DNA of 54,911 nt from an uncultured Lachnospiraceae bacterium (GCA_910585555.1 CAJUFU010000017.1:1-54911), one strand, 5' to 3'; counted from the stretch's first letter, positions 32,755 through 42,640 are shown. Translations and numbers: made by a program. Notes: generated by a model not told the origin, from the sequence alone.

Positions 32755-35084
32755 AATTCCCGGGACAGCTTGTGTTTGGACTGGATATCGGGACAAGAAG
32801 CATCGTAGGAACAGTAGGATACCGTGTGGGAGAAACCTTCCATGTGGTGGCACAGAGTATCAGGGAGCATGGCACACGTTCCATGCTGGACGGACAGATT
32901 CATGATATCTATAAGGTGGGAGGCACCATCAGTGAAGTGAAGGCGGAACTGGAAGATCGGATTGGCAGGCCCCTTAAGGATGTGTGTATCGCCGCCGCAG
33001 GACGTGTGCTGCGGACAGTGACTCTGCGGGTAGATCAGGATCTGGAGACGGACAGGGAGGTCATAGGGGAAGATATTTATGCGCTGGATTCCATGGGCGT
33101 GGAGAAAGCCTATCAGGAATTTCTTGAGAATAATGAGCTGGACATGAAGTTCTATTGTGTGGGATATTCTGTTGTGCGCTATTATATGAACGGCTATACG
33201 ATTGGAAATCTGGAAGGACACAAGGCAAAGACGATAGGGGCGGATATCATTGCAACTTTCCTGCCGGAGGATGTGGTGGACGGCCTGTATAAAGCGGTGG
33301 GCGTGGCCGGGCTTGAGGTGGTGAATCTTACGCTGGAGCCTATTGCGGCAATTCAGGTGGCGATTCCGGAAATGTACCGTATGTTGAATATCGCCCTGGT
33401 GGATGTGGGGGCAGGCACTTCCGATATCTCAGTCACCAGGGACGGCAGTATCATTGCCTACGGCATGATTCCCATCGCCGGTGACAGTCTGACGGAGGTA
33501 CTGGCAAGGCACTGCCTGGTAGATTTTAGAACGGCGGAACAGATTAAGAGAGATACGGGCATCAAGGATGTAATCGAGTATAAGGATATCATGGGTCTTA
33601 CGCAGACCATTACCAAGGAAGAAGTAGAGCAGGTAACTGGGGAAGTGATCGATACCATGACAAGCCAGGTGGCAGATAAGATCAAGGAGTTGAACGGGGA
33701 TAAGTCCGTCAGTGCCGTATTCGTGGTAGGCGGGGGCGGTAAACTACCGGGATATACACAGGCCCTTGCAGAGAAACTGGATATCCAGAAAGAAAGAGTT
33801 GCCGTGCGCGGCGAAGAGGTCATGCAGAATATCGAATTTGTGGATGAGAATGCCAGAAGGGACTCCCTGATGGTGACGCCCATCGGTATCTGCCTGAGCT
33901 TTTATGAGCAGAGTAATAACTTTATCTTTGTCTATTTCAATGAGCAGAGAGTGAAGATTTATGATAATAATAAAGTGGCGGTGGTGGATGCGGCCATGCA
34001 GGCTGAATTTGCCAGCGAGGGACTTTTCCCGAAACGGGGAAAAGAACTTAACTTTACGGTCAATGGCAAACCTCGTATTGCCAGGGGAGACTTTGGCGAG
34101 GCGGCGATTATCACAGTCAATGGCAATGAGGCGGATATTTATACCCAGGTCAGGGCCAACGATCAGATTAAGGTCATCGAATCCACGGCCGGCGGGGCGG
34201 CGCAGATGGAGATCAGCCAGCTGCCAGAGTTTGGCGCCAAAATGTGGGTAGAGGTCAACGGAAAGAAGATTGATCTGCCTAAGTTTGCCAGTGTCAATGG
34301 AAAACTGCAGTCCGGCTATTATAGTATTCAGGAAAACGATGAGATTGAGATCCTTGGATATTATACGGTCCGTCAGATCGCAGAGTTTATGGATGTGGTC
34401 ATTGACTGGGCGATGAATATCTATGTCAACAATAAGATTGCGGATATGGATACGAAAGTGTATGAGAACTTCTCGGTAATCTGGACCATGGAAGAACTGC
34501 AGTTATCAGATGTGGAAATCTATGAGCCCAAAGAGCCTGTTGTTGAGAAGAGAAACAGAACCGAGACTTCCGCAGCCGGAACGGCAGGATTTACAGCGGC
34601 GGCGGTCAAAGCGGTCCAGACGGCGGCCGAGGAAGAGGCGGATGACGGGGCGTTAGAAAAGGCCAAGGAACAGGATGTAGAGGAAGAAAATAGAAAGAAA
34701 CAGTCCCAGACAGTGTCTGCGCCAGAGTCCGGAAAGCAGCGAAGCGGCGCCAGAATTGTGATGGGGCCTGGTATTAAACGGGCCGAGGCAGAGGCCAGGG
34801 CTAAGGAAGAGGCAGCGGCAAAGGCCAGAGAGGAAGAGGCCAAACGGAAAGAGGCCATGTTGAGTAAGGGCGCACCTGTGACGATTCAGGTGATGGTGAA
34901 TCAGGAGCAGATACGCTTGTCAGGCAAGAAGAGCTATATCTTTGTGGATGTATTTGAATATATTGATTTCGATCTGTCCAAGCCCCAGGGAAGCGGCATC
35001 GTGACTACCTTAAACGGCAGAGATGCGCAGTATATGGAGAAGATTAAAAGCGGCGATGTGATTGAGATTTATTGGAAGGATTGA
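32739..35084 (+). CDS. FtsA-like actin-fold protein with long C-terminal extension
   Basis: A 781-residue protein. Residues about 10-400 are an FtsA/PilM-type actin-like ATPase: phosphate 1 loop VFGLDIGTRSIVG, phosphate 2 region LVDVGAGTSDISV, adenosine loop VFVVGGGGKLPGYTQAL. It has the extra 1C-type segment (ISEVKAELEDRIGRPLKDVCIAAAGR). Residues about 430-610 contain beta-rich domains (FTVNGKPRIARGDFG, VEVNGKKIDLP). A long Ala/Glu/Lys coiled linker (about 610-710) and a final beta domain (VTIQVMVNQEQIRLSGKK to the end) follow. No C-terminal membrane helix is seen. The GTG start has GGGGGA upstream. It is not the canonical division FtsA by length and context, and the role is unknown. Confidence 0.85.
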   Translation: MAEAMKFPGQLVFGLDIGTRSIVGTVGYRVGETFHVVAQSIREHGTRSMLDGQIHDIYKVGGTISEVKAELEDRIGRPLKDVCIAAAGRVLRTVTLRVDQDLETDREVIGEDIYALDSMGVEKAYQEFLENNELDMKFYCVGYSVVRYYMNGYTIGNLEGHKAKTIGADIIATFLPEDVVDGLYKAVGVAGLEVVNLTLEPIAAIQVAIPEMYRMLNIALVDVGAGTSDISVTRDGSIIAYGMIPIAGDSLTEVLARHCLVDFRTAEQIKRDTGIKDVIEYKDIMGLTQTITKEEVEQVTGEVIDTMTSQVADKIKELNGDKSVSAVFVVGGGGKLPGYTQALAEKLDIQKERVAVRGEEVMQNIEFVDENARRDSLMVTPIGICLSFYEQSNNFIFVYFNEQRVKIYDNNKVAVVDAAMQAEFASEGLFPKRGKELNFTVNGKPRIARGDFGEAAIITVNGNEADIYTQVRANDQIKVIESTAGGAAQMEISQLPEFGAKMWVEVNGKKIDLPKFASVNGKLQSGYYSIQENDEIEILGYYTVRQIAEFMDVVIDWAMNIYVNNKIADMDTKVYENFSVIWTMEELQLSDVEIYEPKEPVVEKRNRTETSAAGTAGFTAAAVKAVQTAAEEEADDGALEKAKEQDVEEENRKKQSQTVSAPESGKQRSGARIVMGPGIKRAEAEARAKEEAAAKAREEEAKRKEAMLSKGAPVTIQVMVNQEQIRLSGKKSYIFVDVFEYIDFDLSKPQGSGIVTTLNGRDAQYMEKIKSGDVIEIYWKD

Positions 35085-35108
35085 TAGAAAGAATAGGTTT
35101 ACATAATT

Positions 35109-35906
35109 ATGAGACTATGTAGTATTGCCAGCGGCAGCAGCGGCAACTGCGTTTATGTGGGAAGCGATACCACACATCTGTTGATGGATGTAGGAATCAG
35201 TGGGAAAAGGACACAGGCAGGTCTTCGGGAACTGGGACTGCAGATGACGGATATTGATGCCATCTGTATTACCCATGAACATGCCGACCATATAAGCGGT
35301 CTGGGGGTACTTGCCAGAAAGTATGGTCTGCCGATTTATGCCACGAAAGGTACGGTGGAGGCGATTAAAAAGACGGCTTCTCTGGGAAAGATAGATGAGG
35401 AACTGTTTCAGATTATCAGGCCGGACGAGCGCTGTATCATTAAGGACCTGTCGCTGTACCCCATGCGGACCTCCCACGATGCCGCTGACCCGGTGGCATA
35501 CCGAATCAGCCATGACGGGCAGAAAATAGGAATTATCACCGACCTTGGCTGTTATAATGATTATACGGTGGAGTGCTTGAGAGGGTTAGACCTTTTATAT
35601 CTGGAAGCAAATCATGATGTGCATATGTTAGAGGCAGGGCCCTATCCATATTATTTGAAACGGCGGATATTGGGAGAGCGGGGCCATCTGTCCAACGAGA
35701 CGGCAGGAAAGCTCTTAAGCAGGCTCTTACATGACAAGATGCAGGCCATCGTGCTGGGCCATCTGAGTAAGGAGAACAATCTGCCGGAGCTTGCCTATGA
35801 GTCGGTCAGAGTGGAAGTGACAATGTCCGATACTAAGTACAGCGGCAGTGATTTTCCGGTGTATGTGGCGAAGCGCAGCGATGTGTCGGATGTCATAGAG
35901 ATTTGA
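35109..35906 (+). CDS. MBL-fold metallo-hydrolase, YycJ/WalJ-like
   Basis: A 265-residue metallo-beta-lactamase-fold hydrolase. H56-x-H58-x-D60-H61 in THEHADH is the metal site. The opening LCSIASGSSGNCVYVGSD and the closing HLSKENN segment match the YycJ/WalJ family, implicated in double-strand-break repair and cell-wall homeostasis in Bacillota. It is cytoplasmic. The gene lies 24 bp after the FtsA-like gene, in a run with ACT and UPF0210 genes. The walRK genes that usually accompany yycJ are not here. Confidence 0.9.
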   Translation: MRLCSIASGSSGNCVYVGSDTTHLLMDVGISGKRTQAGLRELGLQMTDIDAICITHEHADHISGLGVLARKYGLPIYATKGTVEAIKKTASLGKIDEELFQIIRPDERCIIKDLSLYPMRTSHDAADPVAYRISHDGQKIGIITDLGCYNDYTVECLRGLDLLYLEANHDVHMLEAGPYPYYLKRRILGERGHLSNETAGKLLSRLLHDKMQAIVLGHLSKENNLPELAYESVRVEVTMSDTKYSGSDFPVYVAKRSDVSDVIEI

Positions 35907-35929
35907 AGCAAACATAATTGGAGGAGAAG

Positions 35930-36202
35930 ATGAAGAAGACAATTATCACGGTAGTGGGTAAGGATACAGTAGGGATTATTGCCAGGGTGTGCACCTATCT
36001 GGCGGACAACCAGATTAATATTCTGGATATTTCCCAGACAATCGTACAGGGTTTTTTTAATATGATGATGATTGTGGATATGAATTTGACCAAGAAAGAT
36101 TTCGGTGTGATCGTGGATGAGCTTGCGAAGCTGGGGGAGGAGATTGGTGTAGTCATCAAATGCCAGAAGGAAGAAATCTTTGACCAGATGCACAGAATCT
36201 AG
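35930..36202 (+). CDS. ACT domain protein (UPF0237)
   Basis: A 90-residue ACT-domain protein: MKKTIITVVGKDTVGIIARVCTYLA, then NILDISQTIVQGFFNMMMIVDM. The family is related to the GcvR regulator of glycine cleavage. GGAGGAGAAG precedes ATG 35930. The family nearly always sits directly upstream of UPF0210, as here; the two genes are separated by 19 bases. A joint regulatory or metabolic function is inferred from this strict pairing. Confidence 0.94.
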   Translation: MKKTIITVVGKDTVGIIARVCTYLADNQINILDISQTIVQGFFNMMMIVDMNLTKKDFGVIVDELAKLGEEIGVVIKCQKEEIFDQMHRI

Positions 36203-36221
36203 CGGAGGAATGGAGAGCAGG

Positions 36222-37586
36222 ATGATTAATTTATTTGAAGTGGCTGAGACGAATGAGATGATAGCCCGTGAGAATTTGGATGTGCGGACTATTACACTTG
36301 GTATCAGCCTTTTAGATTGTATTGACGCAGATCTTTCGAAGGTGAATGAAAAGGTCTATCACAAGATAACCACGGTGGCCAGGGACCTGGTAAAGACAGG
36401 AGACGCGATCGAGAAAGAATTTGGTATACCGATTGTCAATAAGAGGATTTCGGTTACTCCCATGGCACTGATCGGCAGTGCGGCTTGTCAGAGCAAAGAG
36501 GATTTTGTGACACTGGCGCAGACCATGGATAGAGCGGCACAGGCAGTGGGCGTCAATTTGATTGGCGGCTACTCTGCCTTGGTGTCTAAAGGCATGACGA
36601 AAGCCGATGAACTTTTGATTCGTTCCATTCCGGAAGCGCTGCATAGCACAAAAAGAGTCTGCAGCTCTGTAAATCTGGGTTCCACGAAGACAGGAATCAA
36701 TATGGACGCAGTGCGCCTGATGGGGGATATCATCAAGGAGACGGCCGTGATTAGCCAGGACAAAGACAGCGCCGACTGCATGAAACTGGTGGTGTTCTGC
36801 AATGCGCCGGATGATAATCCCTTTATGGCGGGCGCTTTTCATGGGGTGACGGAGGCGGATGCGGTGATCAATGTGGGCGTCAGCGGACCGGGGGTGGTCA
36901 AGACGGCGCTTACCAGAGTGCGGGGAGAGAATTTCGAAGTCCTCTGTGAGACCATCAAGAAAACGGCTTTCAAGGTCACCAGAGTGGGGCAGTTAGTGGC
37001 ACAGGAGGCTTCCCGTATGCTGGGCATTCCCTTTGGCATCGTAGATTTGTCTCTGGCGCCCACACCGGCGATTGGGGACAGCGTGGCGGATATTTTATGT
37101 GAGATTGGCTTGGAGTATGCCGGAGCGCCCGGTACTACGGCGGCCCTGGCGCTCTTAAACGATCAGGTGAAAAAGGGCGGTGTCATGGCATCCTCCTATG
37201 TGGGCGGCTTAAGCGGCGCTTTTATTCCCGTCAGCGAAGATCAGGGCATGATCGATGCTGTCACGGCGGGGGCCCTCACCTTGGAAAAACTGGAGGCTAT
37301 GACCTGTGTGTGTTCCGTGGGACTTGACATGATTGCCATTCCGGGAGACACGGAGAATACCACCATCGCGGGAATCATTGCGGACGAGATGGCCATCGGC
37401 ATGGTTAACCAAAAGACCACGGCGGTGCGTATCATTCCGGCAATCGGCAAGGGAGTGGGAGAAAAGGTGGAGTTTGGCGGCCTGTTCGGTTATGCGCCGA
37501 TTATGCCGGTAAATCCTTTTTCCTGTGAAGCCTTTGTAAATAGGGGCGGACGGATTCCGGCGCCTATTCACAGCTTTAAGAACTAG
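36222..37586 (+). CDS. UPF0210 (PFL/DUF711 family) protein
   Basis: A 454-residue protein of the UPF0210/DUF711 family, formerly called a formate acetyltransferase-like protein for a distant fold similarity. Typical segments are IARENLDVRTITLGISLLDC, the IGGYSALVSKGMT loop, VNVGVSGPGVV and the glycine-rich ALLNDQVKKGGVMASSYVGG. The biochemical activity is unknown. ATG 36222 follows GGAG 36212-36215. It forms a pair with the ACT gene upstream. Unlike real pyruvate formate-lyase it lacks a glycyl radical motif. Confidence 0.93.
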   Translation: MINLFEVAETNEMIARENLDVRTITLGISLLDCIDADLSKVNEKVYHKITTVARDLVKTGDAIEKEFGIPIVNKRISVTPMALIGSAACQSKEDFVTLAQTMDRAAQAVGVNLIGGYSALVSKGMTKADELLIRSIPEALHSTKRVCSSVNLGSTKTGINMDAVRLMGDIIKETAVISQDKDSADCMKLVVFCNAPDDNPFMAGAFHGVTEADAVINVGVSGPGVVKTALTRVRGENFEVLCETIKKTAFKVTRVGQLVAQEASRMLGIPFGIVDLSLAPTPAIGDSVADILCEIGLEYAGAPGTTAALALLNDQVKKGGVMASSYVGGLSGAFIPVSEDQGMIDAVTAGALTLEKLEAMTCVCSVGLDMIAIPGDTENTTIAGIIADEMAIGMVNQKTTAVRIIPAIGKGVGEKVEFGGLFGYAPIMPVNPFSCEAFVNRGGRIPAPIHSFKN

Positions 37587-37660
37587 AAGTATCTGGTGTA
37601 ATTTCCGCCGGGAAAGGAAAAAGCCTTGTGCAGAGAGAATAGGGAACCTTGCAATCCCGG

Positions 37661-37690
37661 TTGACATGTTAAGATTTGACAGGCTATAAT
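37661..37690 (+). promoter_or_regulatory. Promoter of the ECF transporter operon
   Basis: Perfect TTGACA (37661-37666), an 18-base spacer and perfect TATAAT (37685-37690). It is the strongest consensus promoter in the window. About 37 bases of leader precede the start codon, too short for a riboswitch. Confidence 0.9.
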
Positions 37691-37733
37691 AGGAATGGAT
37701 TTTAAACCATCAACATATGAGGAGGATTAAGCT

Positions 37734-38276
37734 ATGAAAAAGTTATCAGTAAAGAGCGTCGTTGCCATCGGTATTGGCGCAGCATTGTTTTTTGTGCTGG
37801 GTAAAGTATCTATCCCCACACCGGTGCCCAATACATACATCAGTTTACAGTATGCGGTGGAAGCAGTGTTTGCGACTTTGTTTGGACCAATCGCAGGGTT
37901 ATTGATCGGATTTATCGGTCATACACTGATTGATGCGACAAGCTATGGCCCCTGGTGGAGCTGGATTATTGCGTCTGCGTTTGTGGGGCTGGTAATCGGC
38001 CTTGCGACGATGAAGTTGAATGTGGAGGAAGGTGTGGGAACGAAGCAGCTCATCCATTTTAATGTGGCACAGGTTATCGCCCATTTGTTGGCTTGGGGAC
38101 TGGTGGCTCCTGTTCTTGACATCCTGATTTATGCAGAGCCTATCGAGAAACTCTTTTCACAGGGACTTTTGGCAGCGGTGGCAAATATCATTACGACCGG
38201 AGTAGTGGGTACGCTTTTGCTGCTTGGCTATGCAAAAACGGTAGTGAAGAAAGGTTCTTTGACGAAGGAAGATTAA
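37734..38276 (+). CDS. ECF transporter S component (UPF0397 family)
   Basis: A 180-residue integral membrane protein with about six hydrophobic segments, the substrate-specific subunit of an ECF importer. The opening VKSVVAIGIGAALFFVLGKVSIPTPVPN and ISLQYAVEAVFATLFGPIAGLLIGFIGHTLIDA are hallmarks of the UPF0397 family. Database labels call these riboflavin-type, but the substrate is not established by sequence. GAGGAGG precedes the start. The genes for the ATPase and EcfT follow, making a complete group II-like dedicated transporter. Confidence 0.93.
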   Translation: MKKLSVKSVVAIGIGAALFFVLGKVSIPTPVPNTYISLQYAVEAVFATLFGPIAGLLIGFIGHTLIDATSYGPWWSWIIASAFVGLVIGLATMKLNVEEGVGTKQLIHFNVAQVIAHLLAWGLVAPVLDILIYAEPIEKLFSQGLLAAVANIITTGVVGTLLLLGYAKTVVKKGSLTKED

Positions 38277-38288
38277 GAAAAAACGGTG

Positions 38289-38333
38289 AGCAGGTTCAGG
38301 AGGCGGAGGCTTTCCGGACCTGCTTATCTTTTT
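38289..38333 (+). terminator. Attenuator or internal terminator in the ECF operon
   Basis: AGCAGGT (38289-38295) pairs with ACCTGCT (38318-38324), with two further pairs inside and a loop of about 18 bases, followed by TATCTTTTT. Its location between the S component and the ATPase gene suggests partial termination that raises the S-component share. Confidence 0.55.
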
Positions 38334-38393
38334 CACATAAGGATATCTGGCAAAGCTTGGCATTCGTTGTTTTGCGACAAAAGGAGAAACGGC

Positions 38394-40113
38394 ATGAGGG
38401 AAGCCATCATTTCTTTTCAAGATTATGGATTTCAATATACGGCGCAGTCAAAGCCTACGCTGTATCATATCAATCTGGACATTTATCCCGGGGAAAAGGT
38501 GTTGATTGCGGGAGCTTCGGGAAGCGGCAAGAGTACCATCGGAAGCTGTATCAACGGTCTGATTCCCTTCGCATATCCGGGAGAGAGTACGGGAAAACTC
38601 ACGGTAGGAGGCAGAGAGCCTAAGAAGAGCAGTATTTTCGAACTGAGTCATACGGTGGGGACGGTACTGCAGGATACGGATGGACAGTTTATCGGACTGA
38701 CAGTGGGAGAGGATATCGCCTTTGCGCTGGAAAACAGCTGTGTTGCCCAGGACAAGATGAAAAAGATTGTGGACGAGGTGGCGAAGCTGGTGGATATCGA
38801 CCATCATCTGCAGTATGCGCCCCATGAGCTTTCCGGCGGACAAAAGCAGCGGGTCAGCCTGGCAGGCGTGATGGTGGACGAGGTGAAGGTACTCTTGTTT
38901 GATGAGCCGCTGGCAAACTTAGATCCGGCGGCAGGCCGGACCACCATAGAGTTGATTGATATGGTGCAGGAGCGTACCGGTGCGGCAGTCATTATCATCG
39001 AACACCGCCTGGAGGATGTTCTATGGAAGAAAGTTGACCGCATCGTGCTGATGGATGAGGGAAATATTGTGGTGGACATGCCCACGAAAGCCTTTCTGTC
39101 CGGAAATATCCTCTTGGAGCACGGTATCAGGGAACCGCTGTATTTGACGGCTCTGCGCTATGCGGGAATTCCCATTACCCAAGAGTTAGAACCCCAGCAT
39201 GTGGATAGTTTAAAGCTTTCCGATACCCAGACAAAGATGGTGCGGGAATGGTATCAGGACGATTCGGGAAGCGGGGAAGCACAAAAAGAAGTGGCACAGT
39301 TATTAAAAGTAGATCATGTAAGCTTTGGCTACACCCCAGAGACCATGAACCTGCGGGACGTGAGTTTTACCATCAATCAGGGAGAGATGGTCAGTATTGT
39401 GGGACGAAACGGCGCCGGAAAAAGTACACTGGCGAAGCTGATCTGCGGGTTTGAGAAACCCACCGCAGGAGGGATTTATCTGGAGGGCAGGGATATTTTG
39501 ACAGATACCATCAAAGAGCGTGCCAAAAGGATTGGCTATGTGATGCAAAATCCCAACCAGATGATATCCAAACCCATGATCTGGGATGAGGTGGAGATGG
39601 CTCTTCTTTCCGGTAATATGACTGCGGAAGAGAGAAAGGAACGGGTGGAGGAGACCTTGAAGATATGCGGTCTTTACCCTTTTCGCAAATGGCCGGTATC
39701 GGCGCTTTCTTTTGGACAGAAAAAGAGGGTAACCATCGCCGGCATTTTAGTGCAGCGCCCCCCAGATGATTATTTTAGATGAACCCACTGCGGGTCAGGA
39801 TTATCATCATTACACAGAAATTATGGAGTTTTTAAAGTCCTTAAACAAACAAGGATTTACAATCCTCATGATTACCCACGACATGCACCTGATGTTAGAG
39901 TATACGCCCAGGGCAATCGTATTCAGTGAGGGAGAACTTCTTGCGGATACCACGGCGGCCCATGTGCTCAATGACCCGGCGCTGGTAAAGAAGGCCAACT
40001 TGAAAGAGACGAGCCTGTATACGCTGAGCATGAAGTGCGGCATAGACAATCCACAGCGCTTTACGGAGCGGTTTATCAGATATGAGAAGGAAAAGGAGCA
40101 TTTAGGAAGATAA
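38394..40113 (+). pseudogene. Duplicated ECF ATPase (EcfA1A2 fusion), frameshifted
   Basis: Fused double ATPase of the ECF transporter; the restored length is about 572 residues, normal for the DUF3744-containing type. The first nucleotide-binding domain is intact: Walker A GASGSGKST, signature LSGGQKQRV, Walker B LLFDEPLANLD. The second has Walker A GRNGAGKST and signature LSFGQKKRV, but the frame is lost at a run of six C residues (39758-39763) just before Walker B. The first reading frame ends at 39782 (…QRPPDDYFR). The remainder (IILDEPTAGQD, then ITHDMH) continues in another frame from ATG 39766 to 40113. Removing one C restores QRPQMIILDEP. This may be a sequencing error, a slippage switch or a real loss. 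Confidence 0.9.
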
Positions 40114-40126
40114 GGCGGAGGATGAG

Positions 40127-40960
40127 ATGGCAAAGGTTGCTATTTTAAGTTATATAAAACGCAAAAGCCCGGTACATGAACTGACAGGAACCACGAAACT
40201 GATTTTTTTTATCACATGGAGCGTTGCGTCCATGGTGACCTATGACACAAGAATTTTATTGGGCATGTTGATCATCAGCGTGGTCATCTTTAAGATCAGT
40301 AAAATCCGGGTGCGGGATATCAGTATTGTTCTGGGTCTGGCGGCGGTTTTTTTGGTGCTCAATAATTTATTTGTGTATTTGTTTGCTCCGGAATATGGGG
40401 TGGAATTGTACGAGAGCAGGGATGTGCTCTTGACCATCGCAGGGCCTTATACAATTACGGCCCAGCAATTGTTCTATCATTTGAACATGACCATGAAAGT
40501 GATCTGTGTGGTGCCGGTGGCGCTTCTCTTCATTGCCTGTACGGATCCCAGTGAATTTGCAGCGTCCCTGGCGATGATAGGGGTGAGTTACCGGGCCGGG
40601 TATGCAGTGAGTCTGGCGCTTCGATACATACCGGATGTACAGAGAGAATATCAAAATATCAGTCAGGCACAGCAGGCCAGAGGCATTGACCTTTCCAGTA
40701 AGGACAAATTTTTGACCAGACTGAAAAACTCGGTGGCAATTCTTCTTCCCTTGGTAATGTCCAGTTTAAATAGAATTGAGACGGTCAGCAATGCCATGGA
40801 ACTGCGGGGATTTGGCAAAGAGAAAAAACGCACCTGGTATGTACAGCGCAGATTACAGAAAAATGACTGGCTGACAATTGGATTTGTGCTGGCAGTCCTG
40901 GTGGTGGACTTGGTGGTGACTTTCTGGGATGGAAGCCGGTATTTTAATCCATTTGTGTAG
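40127..40960 (+). CDS. ECF transporter transmembrane component EcfT
   Basis: A 277-residue membrane coupling protein with about five hydrophobic segments. Two Ala/Leu-Arg-Gly motifs in the cytoplasmic coupling helices, AQQARGIDLSSKD and NAMELRGFGKE, contact the two ATPase halves and define EcfT (CbiQ family). It begins 13 bases after the ATPase gene and has GGCGGAGG upstream. Because the ATPase is frameshifted, the complex may be non-functional if the frameshift is real. Confidence 0.94.
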   Translation: MAKVAILSYIKRKSPVHELTGTTKLIFFITWSVASMVTYDTRILLGMLIISVVIFKISKIRVRDISIVLGLAAVFLVLNNLFVYLFAPEYGVELYESRDVLLTIAGPYTITAQQLFYHLNMTMKVICVVPVALLFIACTDPSEFAASLAMIGVSYRAGYAVSLALRYIPDVQREYQNISQAQQARGIDLSSKDKFLTRLKNSVAILLPLVMSSLNRIETVSNAMELRGFGKEKKRTWYVQRRLQKNDWLTIGFVLAVLVVDLVVTFWDGSRYFNPFV

Positions 40961-41009
40961 GGTATGAATAGTGGCAGGGCATAAGCATCTGCCGAAAGAA
41001 GGGTGTTTT

Positions 41010-42581
41010 ATGCGTAAGGAAGATGCGAAAACGGGAGAGGCCGTTTTTTGGAAAATGGGATTTCGAAAGAAGGACAAGTTCCTTTTGCAAAGGAGCCTGC
41101 TGTTTACAGTGCTGACAGGGCTGTGCGCCCATGGTTTTGGAATCCTGAATCTTCATGTCTGCCACGACGCTTTATTTGATTTTTACGACGGTATAGCGGC
41201 ACATCAGCATCAGATCGGGTTGGGCAGGGTATTAGAGCCTTTGTACAGAGAGATGACGGCTTCCGGCCTGTTGATGCCATGGAGTGTGGGCTTAACGGCG
41301 TTTGTCTGGATTGGACTTGCGGTATTTTTGGTATGTAAGTTATTAGAGTTAACCAGCAGGGCGCAATGTTTCCTGACGGCCGGGATTATGACGGTTAATC
41401 TATCGGTGACAGCTGTCACTGCATCCTATACACCATGGCTTTCGGCAGATATGTTCGCCATGTTTCTTGCGGTCGTTAGTGTGGGATGCTGGTATGGTTA
41501 TACCAGAAAGCGTTCCTGGAAACTTCTTGTACTGGGAGGCCTTGCAGTTCTTGTCTCCCTGTCTATCTACCAGTGCTATATTGCGGTAACGGTTGTGTTA
41601 GTCATATTGCTTTCCATCAAGAATCTTTTGGAACATAGCAAGGCATCCAAAGTGTTTCAAGACGGTATGGCGAGTCTGGGCATGTTATTGTCGGGCGGCA
41701 TTGTCTATTATCTTTTTACGAAGGTGATGTGCAGCTTCATGGATACGCCTCTGGCGGAAGGCTATTATGACAGCGTGACGAACCTGTGGGATAACAGGGA
41801 ACCTGTTTGGCTAAGACTGCGTTACTGCATCAAGGAGGAGATGACACATTTCTTTTCAAAGGATGAGAACATATATCCTTATCCGGTTATTTGGGCAGTC
41901 AACGGCATTCTCTTTGCACTCTGTTTATACCTTGTCGTTTGCCTGATTAAAAAGTACCGTTCTCTGGGTAAGGGAGAGTGGCTTTTGCTTATTTTGCTGG
42001 TGACAGCACTGCCTTTTGCGGCTAACTTGATGAGACTTTTGAACACAGATGTTCATGACTTGATGGTGTATGCAGTCTGGCTTTTGTATCTGGTTCCGTT
42101 GCTTTTGCTAAAATGGACAGCTAAGGAGAAGCCTTTCACAGGGCTGTGCGGCCTGGTGTTGTTTTTCCTTTCTTTTATCGTATTTGCGAATATACAGACG
42201 GATAATGCGGTGTATGTGAAAAAAGAGGTTGAGAGCAAGGCCACATTGTCTTTGATGACAGAGATTATGGCGGAGGTTGAGCAGACAGAGGGTTATGAAC
42301 CAGGAAAGACAGGGGTTACGTTTGTAGGCCAGCTGTCCAATCTTTTACAGGAGGTGCCGGGAACAGAGCGCATCAAAGGCATTTCCGGCTGTAATAAATC
42401 TTCTGCAATCACCTATGAGGAAACATATCAGGCATATTTCGATTATGTGATGCTTCGGGATGTAAAGGTGGTCTTTGACGGACAAATCCGCGGGGCGCAA
42501 GAGGTACAAAGGATGCCCTCCTATCCCCAGAAAGGATATGTGCAGAGGGTGGAGGATGTGGTCGTGATAAAATTAGAGTAA
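41010..42581 (+). CDS. GtrII-like membrane glucosyltransferase
   Basis: A polytopic membrane protein of 523 residues with about ten hydrophobic segments and a short C-terminal soluble domain. HDALFDFYDGIAAHQHQIGLGRVLEPL in the first extracellular loop and SYTPWLSADMFAMFLA are typical of the GtrII-type glucosyltransferase family, which transfers a sugar from a lipid carrier to a surface polysaccharide. The N-terminal part is basic and cytoplasmic. ATG 41010 follows AGAAGGG; a GTG at 40971 is possible. It is followed by an epimerase. Confidence 0.82.
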   Translation: MRKEDAKTGEAVFWKMGFRKKDKFLLQRSLLFTVLTGLCAHGFGILNLHVCHDALFDFYDGIAAHQHQIGLGRVLEPLYREMTASGLLMPWSVGLTAFVWIGLAVFLVCKLLELTSRAQCFLTAGIMTVNLSVTAVTASYTPWLSADMFAMFLAVVSVGCWYGYTRKRSWKLLVLGGLAVLVSLSIYQCYIAVTVVLVILLSIKNLLEHSKASKVFQDGMASLGMLLSGGIVYYLFTKVMCSFMDTPLAEGYYDSVTNLWDNREPVWLRLRYCIKEEMTHFFSKDENIYPYPVIWAVNGILFALCLYLVVCLIKKYRSLGKGEWLLLILLVTALPFAANLMRLLNTDVHDLMVYAVWLLYLVPLLLLKWTAKEKPFTGLCGLVLFFLSFIVFANIQTDNAVYVKKEVESKATLSLMTEIMAEVEQTEGYEPGKTGVTFVGQLSNLLQEVPGTERIKGISGCNKSSAITYEETYQAYFDYVMLRDVKVVFDGQIRGAQEVQRMPSYPQKGYVQRVEDVVVIKLE

Positions 42582-42640
42582 ATGGTCTTGGGCAAAAGGC
42601 GCGCCATAGCGGGGCAGGGTGTTTTGACAGGGAGGCAGCG

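Noticed and set aside
37587..37733. Riboswitch before the ECF transporter
   Set aside because: Promoter hexamers end at 37690, leaving only about 37 transcribed bases before the start codon; no TPP, FMN or cobalamin signature is present.
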